In this document: piece after piece, positions 54,288-62,717 of the stretch
Layout of the letters: each line of letters opens with the position of its first letter
Numbering within the stretch: the first letter of the stretch is position 1
Source of the DNA: Streptomyces filipinensis
Lineage (GTDB): Bacteria; Actinomycetota; Actinomycetes; Streptomycetales; Streptomycetaceae
DNA: 64,000 nt
Assembly: GCF_014649495.1 (NCBI RefSeq)
Contig: NZ_BMTD01000002.1
Location: 248,001-312,000 of the forward strand
Direction: 5' to 3'
Made by a program: the position numbers and the translations under genes
The notes under the pieces: generated by a model
Database searches by the model: none
What the model was told of the DNA's origin: nothing
What the model saw: only the letters and a program-made list of their open reading frames with translations

Positions 54288-55277
54288 CTACTGGGCAGCG
54301 ATCCAGCCCTGCTGGACCGCGCGTACTCCCGCCTCGAAGCGGCTACGCGCATTGAGTCGCTCCATGAGGTCCGCCGCGATCCGGCGGGCCGTGCGGTGGG
54401 ACACTCCCAGCCGCTTCGCGATGGCCTGGTCCGTGAGCCCCTCGGCCAACAGCCTTATCACTTCCGCCTCTTGCCCGGACAGTCCGTGGTCGTCGAGAGC
54501 GGGCTCACTGCCGAACGGCCGCGCCTCGTCCCAGATCGACTCGAAGAGCGCGCAGAGCGCCGCCACCGTCGCCTCGCTGCGGATCAGCACCGCACCGGCC
54601 CTCGCGTCGTCCCTCTGCAACGGGAGCACGGCCTGGCGCTGGTCGACGACGATCATGCGGACGGGCAGGCTGGCTGCCGTCCGTACCTCCGCCCCCCGTT
54701 CGCTGAGCCACCGCACGTGGTGCAGGGTCGGCTGATGGTTGCGCAGGCTGTTCAGGTAGATGGTGCGCATGCGGATGCCGCGCTCCAGCAGTCTCGTGTT
54801 GGGCCGGCGGCTGGCCGCGAGGTCCTCTTCCGGGTGTCCCCCACCCGGCGCGAAGGTCATGACCTCCTCCTCCGCGGAGGTGCCGAAGGCCGCGAGACGG
54901 TGGCGTATCTCCTCGGGGCCGACCAACCGCTCGAAGTCCCGGTCGTCGAGGGGCGGGCGGAGGGTCGAATACGCGGCCAGGAGCTCGGTGGCAGCGGCCT
55001 TCGTCGCCTCCAGCCTCATACGGGCCGTGGCGAGTTCGGACTCCTGACGGGCGAGGAGACGGTCCACCGCCGTCTCCGGGTTCAGGACACGGAAGCCCTC
55101 CACCCCCGCCGAAGTGGAGATAAGGGACAACTCGCTGAGGCGCTCAAGGGCCTGGCGTACACGTACCTCACTGGCGCCCACGAGTTCGGTGAGCCCGTCG
55201 ATTCCTCTGTCGGGGTGCGCGAGCATCGTCCGGTATATCTCTTCACTCAGCGCATCCAGACCAAGGATGTTCAGCAT
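54288..55277 (-). CDS. TrmB/LuxR-type transcriptional regulator
   Basis: A 329-residue regulator. The N-terminus is a winged helix of the TrmB sort ('LGLDALSEEIYRTMLAHPD', 'ASEVRVRQALERLSELSLI'), the middle is a sensor part ('IRMRTIYLNSLRNHQPTLHH'), and the C-terminus is a LuxR helix-turn-helix ('LSGQEAEVIRLLAEGLTDQA', 'RLGVSHRTARRIA'). There is no receiver domain and no large STAND ATPase. GAAGGG 6 nt before the ATG supports the start. It is the first gene of the leftward series and is probably the cluster-situated activator; 127 bp separate it from the SDR gene. Confidence 0.9.
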   Translation of the reverse strand: MLNILGLDALSEEIYRTMLAHPDRGIDGLTELVGASEVRVRQALERLSELSLISTSAGVEGFRVLNPETAVDRLLARQESELATARMRLEATKAAATELLAAYSTLRPPLDDRDFERLVGPEEIRHRLAAFGTSAEEEVMTFAPGGGHPEEDLAASRRPNTRLLERGIRMRTIYLNSLRNHQPTLHHVRWLSERGAEVRTAASLPVRMIVVDQRQAVLPLQRDDARAGAVLIRSEATVAALCALFESIWDEARPFGSEPALDDHGLSGQEAEVIRLLAEGLTDQAIAKRLGVSHRTARRIAADLMERLNARSRFEAGVRAVQQGWIAAQ

Positions 55278-55390
55278 CGCAACCCTTCGCCGCCGGACTG
55301 GACCACGGATTGCCTGATAGTACTGCGGCACGAAGCCACCCCCGTTGGACGGTTTGTGTCATGACCGATTCCGTCCACGAGGCTACTCTA

Positions 55391-55405
55391 GGCAACGCGT
55401 TTGCC
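55391..55405. promoter_or_regulatory. Possible operator between the LuxR-type gene and the small protein gene
   Basis: GGCAA-CGCGT-TTGCC, an inverted repeat with 5-bp arms and a near-symmetric core, lies in the 147-bp divergent gap. It is 20 bp upstream of the start of the rightward gene. The region around it (55330-55430) is less GC-rich than the coding DNA, as expected for promoters. It is a short repeat and could be chance. Confidence 0.3.
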
Positions 55406-55424
55406 AAGTAAGACGATTGCAGGC

Positions 55425-55760
55425 ATGTACCTTGTCCATGCCCGGCTGGAATCGGACGAGCACACCGAAATCCCCGCAGGCACCGTCGACCTCCTGACCC
55501 GAAGCGCGACGCCTGATGATCAACTTGAACACGTGGTCATGCATACGCACGGTGACCCGGGTCCGGTTCTCGGCTTCTTTATCCTGGCGCAGTCCCTCGA
55601 AGAGGCGGAAGGTGTGGCGGCATCCCTGTGTCAGCGCGTTCTGGATGAAAACGCAGAACTTCACAGGTTTCGCATCGCGTCATGCAACGCGACCGCACCG
55701 TGGAGCTACTACGAGCGCATTCTTCGAATGCCGAGCCCGAGGCGCCGGCCGGATGAATGA
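55425..55760 (+). CDS. Small conserved-looking protein of unknown function
   Basis: A 111-residue soluble protein beginning 'MYLVHARLESDEHTEIPAGT'. I read a ferredoxin-like alpha-beta layout: strand 'MYLVHARL', helix, strand 'LEHVVMHTHG', strand 'VLGFFILAQ', then helix 'LEEAEGVAASLCQRVL'. Similar small proteins are found next to RiPP and SARP genes in Streptomyces clusters, as far as I recall, without a proven role. Codon use is less GC-rich at the third position than in neighbours. An in-frame TTG 8 codons upstream (55401) is an alternative start. No clear ribosome site is seen. Divergent from the regulator and convergent with the PBP-like gene. Confidence 0.7.
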   Translation: MYLVHARLESDEHTEIPAGTVDLLTRSATPDDQLEHVVMHTHGDPGPVLGFFILAQSLEEAEGVAASLCQRVLDENAELHRFRIASCNATAPWSYYERILRMPSPRRRPDE

Positions 55761-55810
55761 CAGGCACCCGCGGACGGCCCCCACCCTGTCGCTGGAAGCC
55801 GCGCCGCCGT

Positions 55811-56878
55811 CTACCGGCCGACGGCCACTCGGCCACGAACCTCTCGGCAGATTTCCCGCACGATCCGGTTCTCCAGACGGCTCTCCCCGCTGTCGGGTGG
55901 GACCACGCTGCTGGACAGGAAAGACACGACCAGGCGTTCCTCCAGGTCGGCCACGACCATTCCACAGCCGTAGGCGGTGTGCCCCACCACCTTGCTTCCC
56001 CTCGGCACACCGAACCAGGCAGGGTCGGTGCACATACCGAACCCCCAGTCGAGGTCGATGTCTCCGAAGTTCCGGTCGGGCAGGCCGGTCCGGTAGGTGT
56101 CCGTCAGCGCCCGGACCGTCTCGGGCGACAGTCCGAGGACCTCGCCCGCCTGTGGCACGGTCAGCCACTCGACCAGCCGTGCCAGGTCGGAGGCCGGCCC
56201 CCAGGCCCCGGTCCCCGGCAGGCGGGGCGCCAGCACCCCCGGGAAGACGTTCTCGCTCGGTACGTGGCGTCCGTCGACCCGTTCGAAGAGAGCGGGTGAG
56301 CGCGGGACGGGGGCCGGACCGAACACGGTGTGCCGCATGCCGAGCGGCTTGAGGACATGGTCGGCGACGTATTCCGCGTACGCGCGGCCGGACAGCCGGC
56401 GGACCACCTCGGCCACGACGACCCAGGACCCCATCGCGCTGTACCAGCCGCCCGTTCCCGGCGGCGCCGCCATCTCGACCGCACAGGACTGCGCCAGCGC
56501 CTCCTCGTCCTCCAGTCCGGAGTACGGCCGATTCGCACTCTCGGGCTCGAAGGGCAGCGCATGGGACATCAACTGGGCCAGTGTCGCCTCCCGCTTTCCG
56601 CCCACCGCGTACTCGGGAACGATGTCGGCCACCGGGTGATGCGGCGTCAGTCCGTGTGCCTGGAGCTGCTGCGCCATCGCGAGGGCGCCCATCAGTTTTG
56701 TGCAGCAAATCCACGGCAGAGCGTCTCGCTGATGCAGGGAAATACCCGGCCGGACATGCCCGAACGCCTCATCGGCAAGCACCTCGCCGTCCAGGGAGAC
56801 ATACAACTGGATGCCGAGCTGCACGTTTTTCGATATAACATCCGCAACTCTTTCCAAACTTCCTTCGACGGCACGCAA
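55811..56878 (-). CDS. Beta-lactamase/PBP-fold protein with SxxK changed to CxxK
   Basis: A 355-residue protein of the serine beta-lactamase (class C/esterase) family. After 'GIQLYVSLDGEVLADEAFG' comes the active-site helix 'PWICCTKLMGALAMAQ': the nucleophile position of S-x-x-K is Cys58 (codon TGC) with Lys61 kept. 'GGWYSAMGSW' gives the Tyr146 motif, and 'VVGHTAYGCG' replaces the third motif. No signal peptide is present with the TTG start at 56878 (GCGAGG upstream); longer starts would run into the divergent LanB-like gene. Cytoplasmic PBP-type thioesterases such as SurE cyclise and release NRPS peptides, so a release or acyl-transfer role is likely, by inference. Confidence 0.88.
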   Translation of the reverse strand: MRAVEGSLERVADVISKNVQLGIQLYVSLDGEVLADEAFGHVRPGISLHQRDALPWICCTKLMGALAMAQQLQAHGLTPHHPVADIVPEYAVGGKREATLAQLMSHALPFEPESANRPYSGLEDEEALAQSCAVEMAAPPGTGGWYSAMGSWVVVAEVVRRLSGRAYAEYVADHVLKPLGMRHTVFGPAPVPRSPALFERVDGRHVPSENVFPGVLAPRLPGTGAWGPASDLARLVEWLTVPQAGEVLGLSPETVRALTDTYRTGLPDRNFGDIDLDWGFGMCTDPAWFGVPRGSKVVGHTAYGCGMVVADLEERLVVSFLSSSVVPPDSGESRLENRIVREICREVRGRVAVGR

Positions 56879-56945
56879 CTTGGCACCTCGCCCTTCGCCG
56901 GCTTGTGATGGGAAACGATAGTGCCAACCGCAGAGGGGTTCGTCA

Positions 56946-59327
56946 ATGCAACACATTGTCCCGCTGGGAAAGTCCGGATGGTCGCTGTGGCGAGACGTCA
57001 TGCTGCGCAGTGCGGGTTTTCCAGTCCCGCAGGTGCTGCGGTTGAGCGATCCGGAATTGGCCGCGACGGCGGATGAACTCCTCGCGGGCACAGCGAGCAG
57101 GCACGCGTACGATCAGGTGTTTCTCGAAGCGACCGAACGCCTCTCCACGAACATACAGGCCATTGCCGGCGACCCGATTTTCCGCGAAGCGGTGGCCTGG
57201 CAGAACCGGCGGCTCCTCACCGAGTGCCTGGACAAGGCCGCCGCCGGGGAGCCCAGAAACGCCCGCGGACGCAACCACGAGCGCACCATCACCAGTTATC
57301 TTCAGCGATACACGATGAAGAACGACACCATCGGTTTCTTCGGACCGGTGGGCTGGGCCGCCTGTACCGCGGACGCCCAGGCCGTGACCGTGACGCACGG
57401 GCCGGACCGGCTGGCGCGCAGGACGGTGTACTTCGAATCCTGGGCCGTGGACGCCGTCGCGCTGTCCCTGAGCCGGCGGGAGGACCTCCGGCCGTGGCTC
57501 GTCCCCCGCATCGACACCGCGCACCGGCTGACCGGCTCCGTCGTGCTTCGCCCCGGCAAGGACCCCCTGCGTCTCAGCGAATCGGAGGCCCTGTTGCTGG
57601 GGCTCTGCGACGGCTGTCGTCCTGTGCGGGAGCTGGCTCGTCTCCCCCGGACGGCGGGGCATCCCCACCTCGGGACCGAGGCGGGAGTCCTCGACGCCCT
57701 CGCGGCCCTGGAGGCGAAGGGGGTCCTTTCCCTCGGCTGGGAAGGCGGGGTCGAGGCACGGCCGGAGAGGACACTCCGCGCCAAGCTGGAGCGTATCGGC
57801 GATCGCGCGCTGCGGGAGGACGCGCTGCGCGTCCTGGACGACCTGTGCGGCGCACGGGACGAAGTCGCGGCGGCCGCCGGCGACGCGGCGCGGCTGTCCA
57901 AGGCCCTGGCCCACCTCGACGACGTGTTCGTGGCCGCGACCGGGGAAGCCGCTGTCCGCCGGCACGGCCAGAACTACGCCGGACGCACCCTCGTGTACGA
58001 GGACACCGTCCGGGCGGTACAGGTCGAGCTCGGCAGGCCCGTGCTCGACGCGCTCGCGGCGCCTCTGGCTCTCGTACTCGACAGCGCCCGGTGGCTCGCG
58101 AACCGGATCGCCGACGAGTACACCGAGCTCTTCACGGGGCTCCACGATCGATGGACCTCCCGCAACGGGGCTCGTCCCATGCCGCTGGCGCGGCTGCTCG
58201 CCGCGGCCACCCCCCACCTGTTCTACTCGGCGCAGCGGCTGCCCTCTCCCGTCAGGACGGCGGTGGCGGAGTTCCAGTCCCGGTGGCAGCGCGTTCTCGG
58301 AGACCCGGAGCACTCCGCCGCCCGGGAGTTCACCAGCGATGAGCTCCGCGACCGCTTCTCCGCCCAGTTCCCGGCAGGAGCGCCGGCCTGGGCCGCCGCG
58401 ATCCATCACTCCCCCGATGTCATGCTCGCCGCCCCCAGCCCCGAGGCGATATGCGCCGGCGACTACATCGCGGTCCTGGGAGAGCTGCACACCGCGTGCA
58501 ACACCCTGGAAAGCCGCGTCTGCGTCGAGCAACACCCCTTCCCGGACCGGCTGCGGGAAGCCGACAGCCTCGACCACGGCACCCGGCGGATCTACCTCGT
58601 GCCGCCGAAGGACTGGGCGACCGTCACCTCACGGCTGGCGCCCCCTTCGGCGTTGCTCGCCCCCGGCTACACCTACTGGACGCTGCGATCGCCGAGCACC
58701 GACGCGCCGGGGCGCCTGCTGACGCTGGCGGATCTCGACGTGCACCGAGAACAGGGGCGGCTTGTGGTGCGCTGCCGGTCGGACGAGTTCGAGGCTCCGC
58801 TCATCGAGATCTTCGGTGAACTCCTGTCCGGCGTGACGGTGAACAGCTTCAGCCCGTTTCCCGCCGGCACGCATCGTTCCCGCATCACCATCGACAATCT
58901 GGTCGTCGCACGCGAGTCCTGGTCGTACCCCGCCGCACAACTCACCTGGGTGACCGAAGAGCGAGAAGCGGACCGGTTCCTCGCGGCGCGTGCGTGGCGG
59001 GACGGTGCGGGGGTTCCGGAGCGCGTTTTCTATCGCACCGCCCACGAGGACAAGCCACTCTTCCTGGATTTCAGCAGTATTTCCCTGGTGAATCTCTTCG
59101 CCAAAGCCGTACGGAAAGCGGCTGACAGTCCTGATGGGACGGTCAGGGTGACGGAGATGCTCCCCGAGATGCACGACACATGGCTGCACGATCGATCCGG
59201 AGTCGGCTATACGTCGGAACTCCGCTTTCTGGCCGTGGATCCTTCCGTCCGTGCGCGGACGGATCCTCCGCACGAGCAGGGCCCCGCAGCCGGCACATCG
59301 TCCCGTGCGGCACGGGGTGCCGTGTAG
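56946..59327 (+). CDS. LanB-like protein, glutamylation (tRNA-dependent) half only
   Basis: A 793-residue protein of the lantibiotic dehydratase N-terminal family. Family marks include 'LQRYTMKNDTIGFFGPVGW', 'RVFYRTAHEDKPLFLDFSS', 'VRVTEMLPEMHDTWL' and the end of the domain 'RYTSELRFLAVD'-like ('GYTSELRFLAVD'). It stops there: the SpaB_C elimination domain of full LanB is missing, and no separate one, no LanC and no LanT is seen in the window. In the family, this half uses aminoacyl-tRNA, either to glutamylate Ser/Thr or, in PEARL enzymes, to add an amino acid to a peptide C-terminus. Here it sits in an NRPS/PKS cluster. GAGGGG precedes the ATG; 67 bp separate it from the divergent PBP-like gene. 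Confidence 0.9.
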   Translation: MQHIVPLGKSGWSLWRDVMLRSAGFPVPQVLRLSDPELAATADELLAGTASRHAYDQVFLEATERLSTNIQAIAGDPIFREAVAWQNRRLLTECLDKAAAGEPRNARGRNHERTITSYLQRYTMKNDTIGFFGPVGWAACTADAQAVTVTHGPDRLARRTVYFESWAVDAVALSLSRREDLRPWLVPRIDTAHRLTGSVVLRPGKDPLRLSESEALLLGLCDGCRPVRELARLPRTAGHPHLGTEAGVLDALAALEAKGVLSLGWEGGVEARPERTLRAKLERIGDRALREDALRVLDDLCGARDEVAAAAGDAARLSKALAHLDDVFVAATGEAAVRRHGQNYAGRTLVYEDTVRAVQVELGRPVLDALAAPLALVLDSARWLANRIADEYTELFTGLHDRWTSRNGARPMPLARLLAAATPHLFYSAQRLPSPVRTAVAEFQSRWQRVLGDPEHSAAREFTSDELRDRFSAQFPAGAPAWAAAIHHSPDVMLAAPSPEAICAGDYIAVLGELHTACNTLESRVCVEQHPFPDRLREADSLDHGTRRIYLVPPKDWATVTSRLAPPSALLAPGYTYWTLRSPSTDAPGRLLTLADLDVHREQGRLVVRCRSDEFEAPLIEIFGELLSGVTVNSFSPFPAGTHRSRITIDNLVVARESWSYPAAQLTWVTEEREADRFLAARAWRDGAGVPERVFYRTAHEDKPLFLDFSSISLVNLFAKAVRKAADSPDGTVRVTEMLPEMHDTWLHDRSGVGYTSELRFLAVDPSVRARTDPPHEQGPAAGTSSRAARGAV

Positions 59328-59645
59328 AGCAACTCCACCACAGGGGACGGCGGTTGGCCCGCCGGGGCGGTCACCGCACACCGGACCGCCGTCCGGTCAA
59401 GGCCAGTGGCATATGGCCGGAATGGTACTTTGACGTGCTCGATCGATGTCAGCAGCATGTGGAGATGCCCCGGCGATGCCGGCCCGCCGCCCTGGACGGA
59501 TCAGGCCAGGAGCGAAAACGTCCACCGCGTCGACCTTTCCCCGTGGAGGTCAGTGAGGACATAGTAGCCATGATCAGTAACGGCGGACGGTTGACCAGGA
59601 GACTCGACGGTCGACCCGGCCTCTGCTCAAGCACAGGGGGATGCA
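59328..59645. other. Gap after the LanB-like gene with an inverted repeat
   Basis: These 318 bp have no firmly supported gene. An 8-bp inverted repeat (ACGGCGGT / ACCGCCGT; 59347-59354 and 59385-59392) could end the LanB-like transcript. The DNA is less GC-rich from 59400 on. An open frame from the ATG at 59570 reads into the next feature in another frame and contains 'GLCSSTGGCIDS', which looks superficially like a RiPP core but has poor codon use. Confidence 0.45.
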
Positions 59646-59795
59646 TTGACTCGCTTTACCCATCTCTTTCTTCCCGCCCTCATACTCAGCGGCCTGTTCA
59701 TCGTCGGGCCGGGGCAGACGGACGAGCACCACATCGATTCCGCTAAAGGCTTTTCCGCCGCTGCGCTTCCGGGCGATGTGACCTGGGGTCCCTGA
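59646..59795 (+). CDS. Candidate small secreted peptide (TTG start)
   Basis: A 49-residue reading frame starting at a TTG with AGGGGGA about 5 nt upstream. The N-terminus is a good signal peptide: 'TRFTH' then 'LFLPALILSGLFIVG'. The predicted exported part is about 28 residues, with 'DEHHIDSAKG' and the ending 'LPGDVTWGP'. Third-position GC is about 73%, lower than in the large genes but coding-like. I do not recognise the family with confidence. It lies between the LanB-like gene and the SARP regulator, 105 bp before the latter. It could be a secreted signal or a substrate for the LanB-like protein; both are guesses. Confidence 0.5.
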   Translation: MTRFTHLFLPALILSGLFIVGPGQTDEHHIDSAKGFSAAALPGDVTWGP

Positions 59796-59900
59796 CTTCG
59801 GTCCGGCGAGGCCACCATGACTGGCCGACGCTTTCCATCTGATGACTTCGCCACTGTGTTTCCGCATCTCATATGCGGGGCCAGGAAGGAGCGCTGAAGT

Positions 59901-60722
59901 ATGTCAGCAGGCACGGAATTGCGAATTCTCGGACCTTTCGAAATCGTAAGGCGTGGCGTGAGCGTGCCGCTGGGCGGAACCAAGCAGCAGGCCCTTCTCG
60001 CCTACCTCTGCCTCCATGCGAACCGGCATGTGCCGGTGCGCCGGCTGATCGACGCCATGTGGGGCGACGCACCTCCGGCGAGCGCGCGAAAGAACGTGCA
60101 GCTCTACGTCAGCCGCATCCGCAAGCTGGTGGAGGGGGGTGACGGCATCACCCTGATGACCGTGGGTGACGGCTACGTCCTGTCCGTCACCCCCGGTCAG
60201 CTGGATCTGGACTGCTGCAGGCGTCTGTGGGACCGCGGTCAGGAGTACCTGAGGACAGGCGCCGTCCAGCAGGCCAGTGCGCTGTTCCACGAGGCCGGGC
60301 AGCTGTGGCGCGGAGAGGCGTTGAGCGGCCTGGCCACGACCGTGGCGATGCAGGCCGAGACGGCGCGACTGGAACATCTGAGGATCTCCCTGCTGTCGGA
60401 CCTCTTCGCGTCGCAGCTGCACCTCGGCCGCAACGCCGAGGTGATCCCTGATCTGGTCCGCCTGGTGGCCTTGTATCCCCATCAGGAGAGACTCCGCGGG
60501 TACCTCATGACGGCGCTGTGGCGCTCTGGTCAGCGGGACGAGGCCCTGGCCACCTATCTCAACGCCTACCACCTGATGGTCGAGGATCTCGGTATCCAGC
60601 CCGGCCGGCACCTGCAACTGCTCTACCAGGCGATTCTGGCCGACGAGGCCAGAGAGGTCTCGGTGGAGCACAGCGTGTGGCGGCTCTCCTCCCCGGAAAG
60701 GGCCCGCGTACTCCACGGTTGA
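59901..60722 (+). CDS. SARP-family transcriptional activator
   Basis: A 273-residue regulator with an OmpR-type winged helix at the N-terminus ('LRILGPFEIVRRG', 'RKNVQLYVSRIRKLV') and a bacterial transcriptional activation domain (BTAD) at about 100-245 ('LDLDCCRRLWDRG', 'YPHQERLRGYLMTALWRSGQ'). This is the size of a minimal SARP such as ActII-ORF4. SARPs recruit RNA polymerase to repeated heptamers upstream of biosynthetic operons. The ATG has GGAGCG 10 nt upstream. It is likely to control the cluster with the LuxR-type regulator. Convergent with the prolyl oligopeptidase gene, 26 bp apart. Confidence 0.95.
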   Translation: MSAGTELRILGPFEIVRRGVSVPLGGTKQQALLAYLCLHANRHVPVRRLIDAMWGDAPPASARKNVQLYVSRIRKLVEGGDGITLMTVGDGYVLSVTPGQLDLDCCRRLWDRGQEYLRTGAVQQASALFHEAGQLWRGEALSGLATTVAMQAETARLEHLRISLLSDLFASQLHLGRNAEVIPDLVRLVALYPHQERLRGYLMTALWRSGQRDEALATYLNAYHLMVEDLGIQPGRHLQLLYQAILADEAREVSVEHSVWRLSSPERARVLHG

Positions 60723-60748
60723 GGGAACCGGGTACCGTTCCGGCCCGC

Positions 60749-62689
60749 CTAGGCCATGTTCTCGATCTCGACCGCGGCGTCCGGTACGGCACCGGTGAAC
60801 CCGAGAACACGGCCCACGAAATACAGCTCGGCACGTATGCACCGATGGATGTTCTCGGCCACCCGGAATCCGTGCTCCTCTCCCTCGAAGGCGAGGAAGG
60901 CGCACGGCACACCGTTCTCACGCACCGCCTCGTACATGGCACGGGACTGGCCCGCGGGCACCACGGGGTCGTTCAGCCCCTGGAACATGATCAGGGGGCT
61001 CCTGAGCAGGTTCGCCGAGTACAGCGGCGATCGCTCTCGGTAGACCTCCTTGGCCTGCGGATAGGGCCCCACGAGGTGCTCACAGTAGTGCGACTCGAAC
61101 TTGTGCGTCCCCTGGTCGAAAGCGACGAGGTCGGCAATGCCGTAGTGGCAGATACCGACGTGGAACGTGTCGTGGAAGGCCAGGGCGTTGAGCACGGTGA
61201 AGCCGCCGGCGCTCTCGCCCTGGATGATCAGGCTGTTCGCATCCACCTCGCCGCGCGCCACCAGGTGCTCGGCACCCGCGATGCAGTCCAGCGCGTCCGT
61301 CTCACCCCACCGCCCGGCCAGCCGCTCGCGGTACGCGCGGCCGTACCCGGAGCTGCCCCCGTAGTTGACGTCGAGGACGGCTATGCCCCGCGTCGTCCAG
61401 TACTGGACGGCATAGTCGAGCATGGGGCTCGACGCCGCCGTGGGGCCCCCGTGCACGCGGACCAGCAACGGGGGCAGCGTTCCGTCGGGCGCGTGGAACC
61501 CGGGGTTTCGCGGCCGGTAGAAGAAGCCGAACGTGGTCCTGCCCTCACTGCCCTCGAAGGCGACCTGCTCGGGCTCCGAGAGAAACTCCCGCGGGACGGA
61601 CGCCGCCGCCTGCGCCCGGCCGAGCACCTGGGACGCACCGGTCGCCGGGTCGACCTCCACCACGGACCGTGACGCGAACGGCGAGGCGGCGTCGAGCACG
61701 ATCCGGCCACGCCGAGACCGCACCACAAAGCCCGCCTCGGTGTAGGGGAGAGGCAGTTCCCGTGCCGTCGCCGTCGGTGTGTCCACCACGTAGACACGCC
61801 AACGCCCTCGGTCGGACCCGGCCGCGGCGATGGTGGTCGCGTCCAGGAACGCGTAGTTGACCAGATGGAGGACCCACTGCGGCCGGCCGAAGTCCACCTG
61901 CAGCGAGGTGACGGGCTCGGCCGATCCGGAACGAAGCCGATGGATGTTCCAGAAACCGGACCGGTCGGAGACGAAGTACAGCAGCCCGTCCGGCCCCCAT
62001 TGCGGCTGGATCACCGACTCGGCCGGACCGCCGGCCACCATCCGCGCGCCCACGGGCCGTCCGCCCTCGTCCAGCTCGGCGAGCCACAGTTCCGTGCCGT
62101 CCCACGGCATCCTCGGCGCCGACCACTGGATCCAGCAGAGTTGTCCCCCGTCCGGGCTGACCCGCGCGGAGCAGAGGAACTCCCGGTCGCCGACCAGGAC
62201 TTCCGGGTCCGCCGCCTCGCCCAGGGGCACGGCCACCAGGCGGTGGTCGGGATGTCCACCGTCGTCACCGTGCACCTCGGCCAGACACACCAGGCGATCG
62301 CGCGCGCGGTCGAGAGAGAAGTCGGCGTACCGCACCCGGGGGTCCCCGGGCGTGAGCGGAGTCTCCCCGCCGTCCCGTCCGAGGCGCCACAACCGCTGGT
62401 CGCCGGCGCTGACGACATAGGCGGTGCCGTCCTCCACGAGGAAGCTGCCGCCACCGTACTCGTACACGCTGCTGCGCACGCTCAGTGTCGCGGGGCCGAC
62501 GTCGCCGACGGTGCCGTCCGCACGGCGTCGTACCAGGGCGGTCCGTCCGCCTTCCTCCGGCCGGGCCTCCGTCCACCAGACGTCTTCCCCGTCGACCTGG
62601 ATGTCGCCCAGCCGGAAGACGCTGTGCGCCGCATGCTCTTCGGAGACCGGCGAAGACCATGTCCCGTACGTCGCTTCCCGCACCTGCAT
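60749..62689 (-). CDS. S9-family prolyl oligopeptidase-type serine peptidase
   Basis: A 646-residue protein: an N-terminal beta-propeller (about 1-390) and a C-terminal alpha/beta-hydrolase. The nucleophile is in 'IQGESAGGF', the Asp in 'LNDPVVPAGQS' and the His in 'GEEHGFR'. 'YGGSSGYGRAYRERLAGRWG' is typical of the acylaminoacyl/dipeptidyl peptidase group. It has no signal peptide, so acts in the cytoplasm, perhaps on a leader or protected form of the product, or as a resistance enzyme. The ATG at 62689 has AGGAG 6 nt upstream; a GTG at 62725 overlapping the P450 stop is the alternative. Confidence 0.93.
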   Translation of the reverse strand: MQVREATYGTWSSPVSEEHAAHSVFRLGDIQVDGEDVWWTEARPEEGGRTALVRRRADGTVGDVGPATLSVRSSVYEYGGGSFLVEDGTAYVVSAGDQRLWRLGRDGGETPLTPGDPRVRYADFSLDRARDRLVCLAEVHGDDGGHPDHRLVAVPLGEAADPEVLVGDREFLCSARVSPDGGQLCWIQWSAPRMPWDGTELWLAELDEGGRPVGARMVAGGPAESVIQPQWGPDGLLYFVSDRSGFWNIHRLRSGSAEPVTSLQVDFGRPQWVLHLVNYAFLDATTIAAAGSDRGRWRVYVVDTPTATARELPLPYTEAGFVVRSRRGRIVLDAASPFASRSVVEVDPATGASQVLGRAQAAASVPREFLSEPEQVAFEGSEGRTTFGFFYRPRNPGFHAPDGTLPPLLVRVHGGPTAASSPMLDYAVQYWTTRGIAVLDVNYGGSSGYGRAYRERLAGRWGETDALDCIAGAEHLVARGEVDANSLIIQGESAGGFTVLNALAFHDTFHVGICHYGIADLVAFDQGTHKFESHYCEHLVGPYPQAKEVYRERSPLYSANLLRSPLIMFQGLNDPVVPAGQSRAMYEAVRENGVPCAFLAFEGEEHGFRVAENIHRCIRAELYFVGRVLGFTGAVPDAAVEIENMA

Positions 62690-62717
62690 CCCGGACTCCT
62701 GTGCCTTCTCCGCGGCT

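Noticed and set aside
59570..59746. Lanthipeptide precursor with core CSSTGGC
   Set aside because: No leader motif, poor codon use in the second half, and overlap with the better signal-peptide frame. Kept only as an alternative in a finding.
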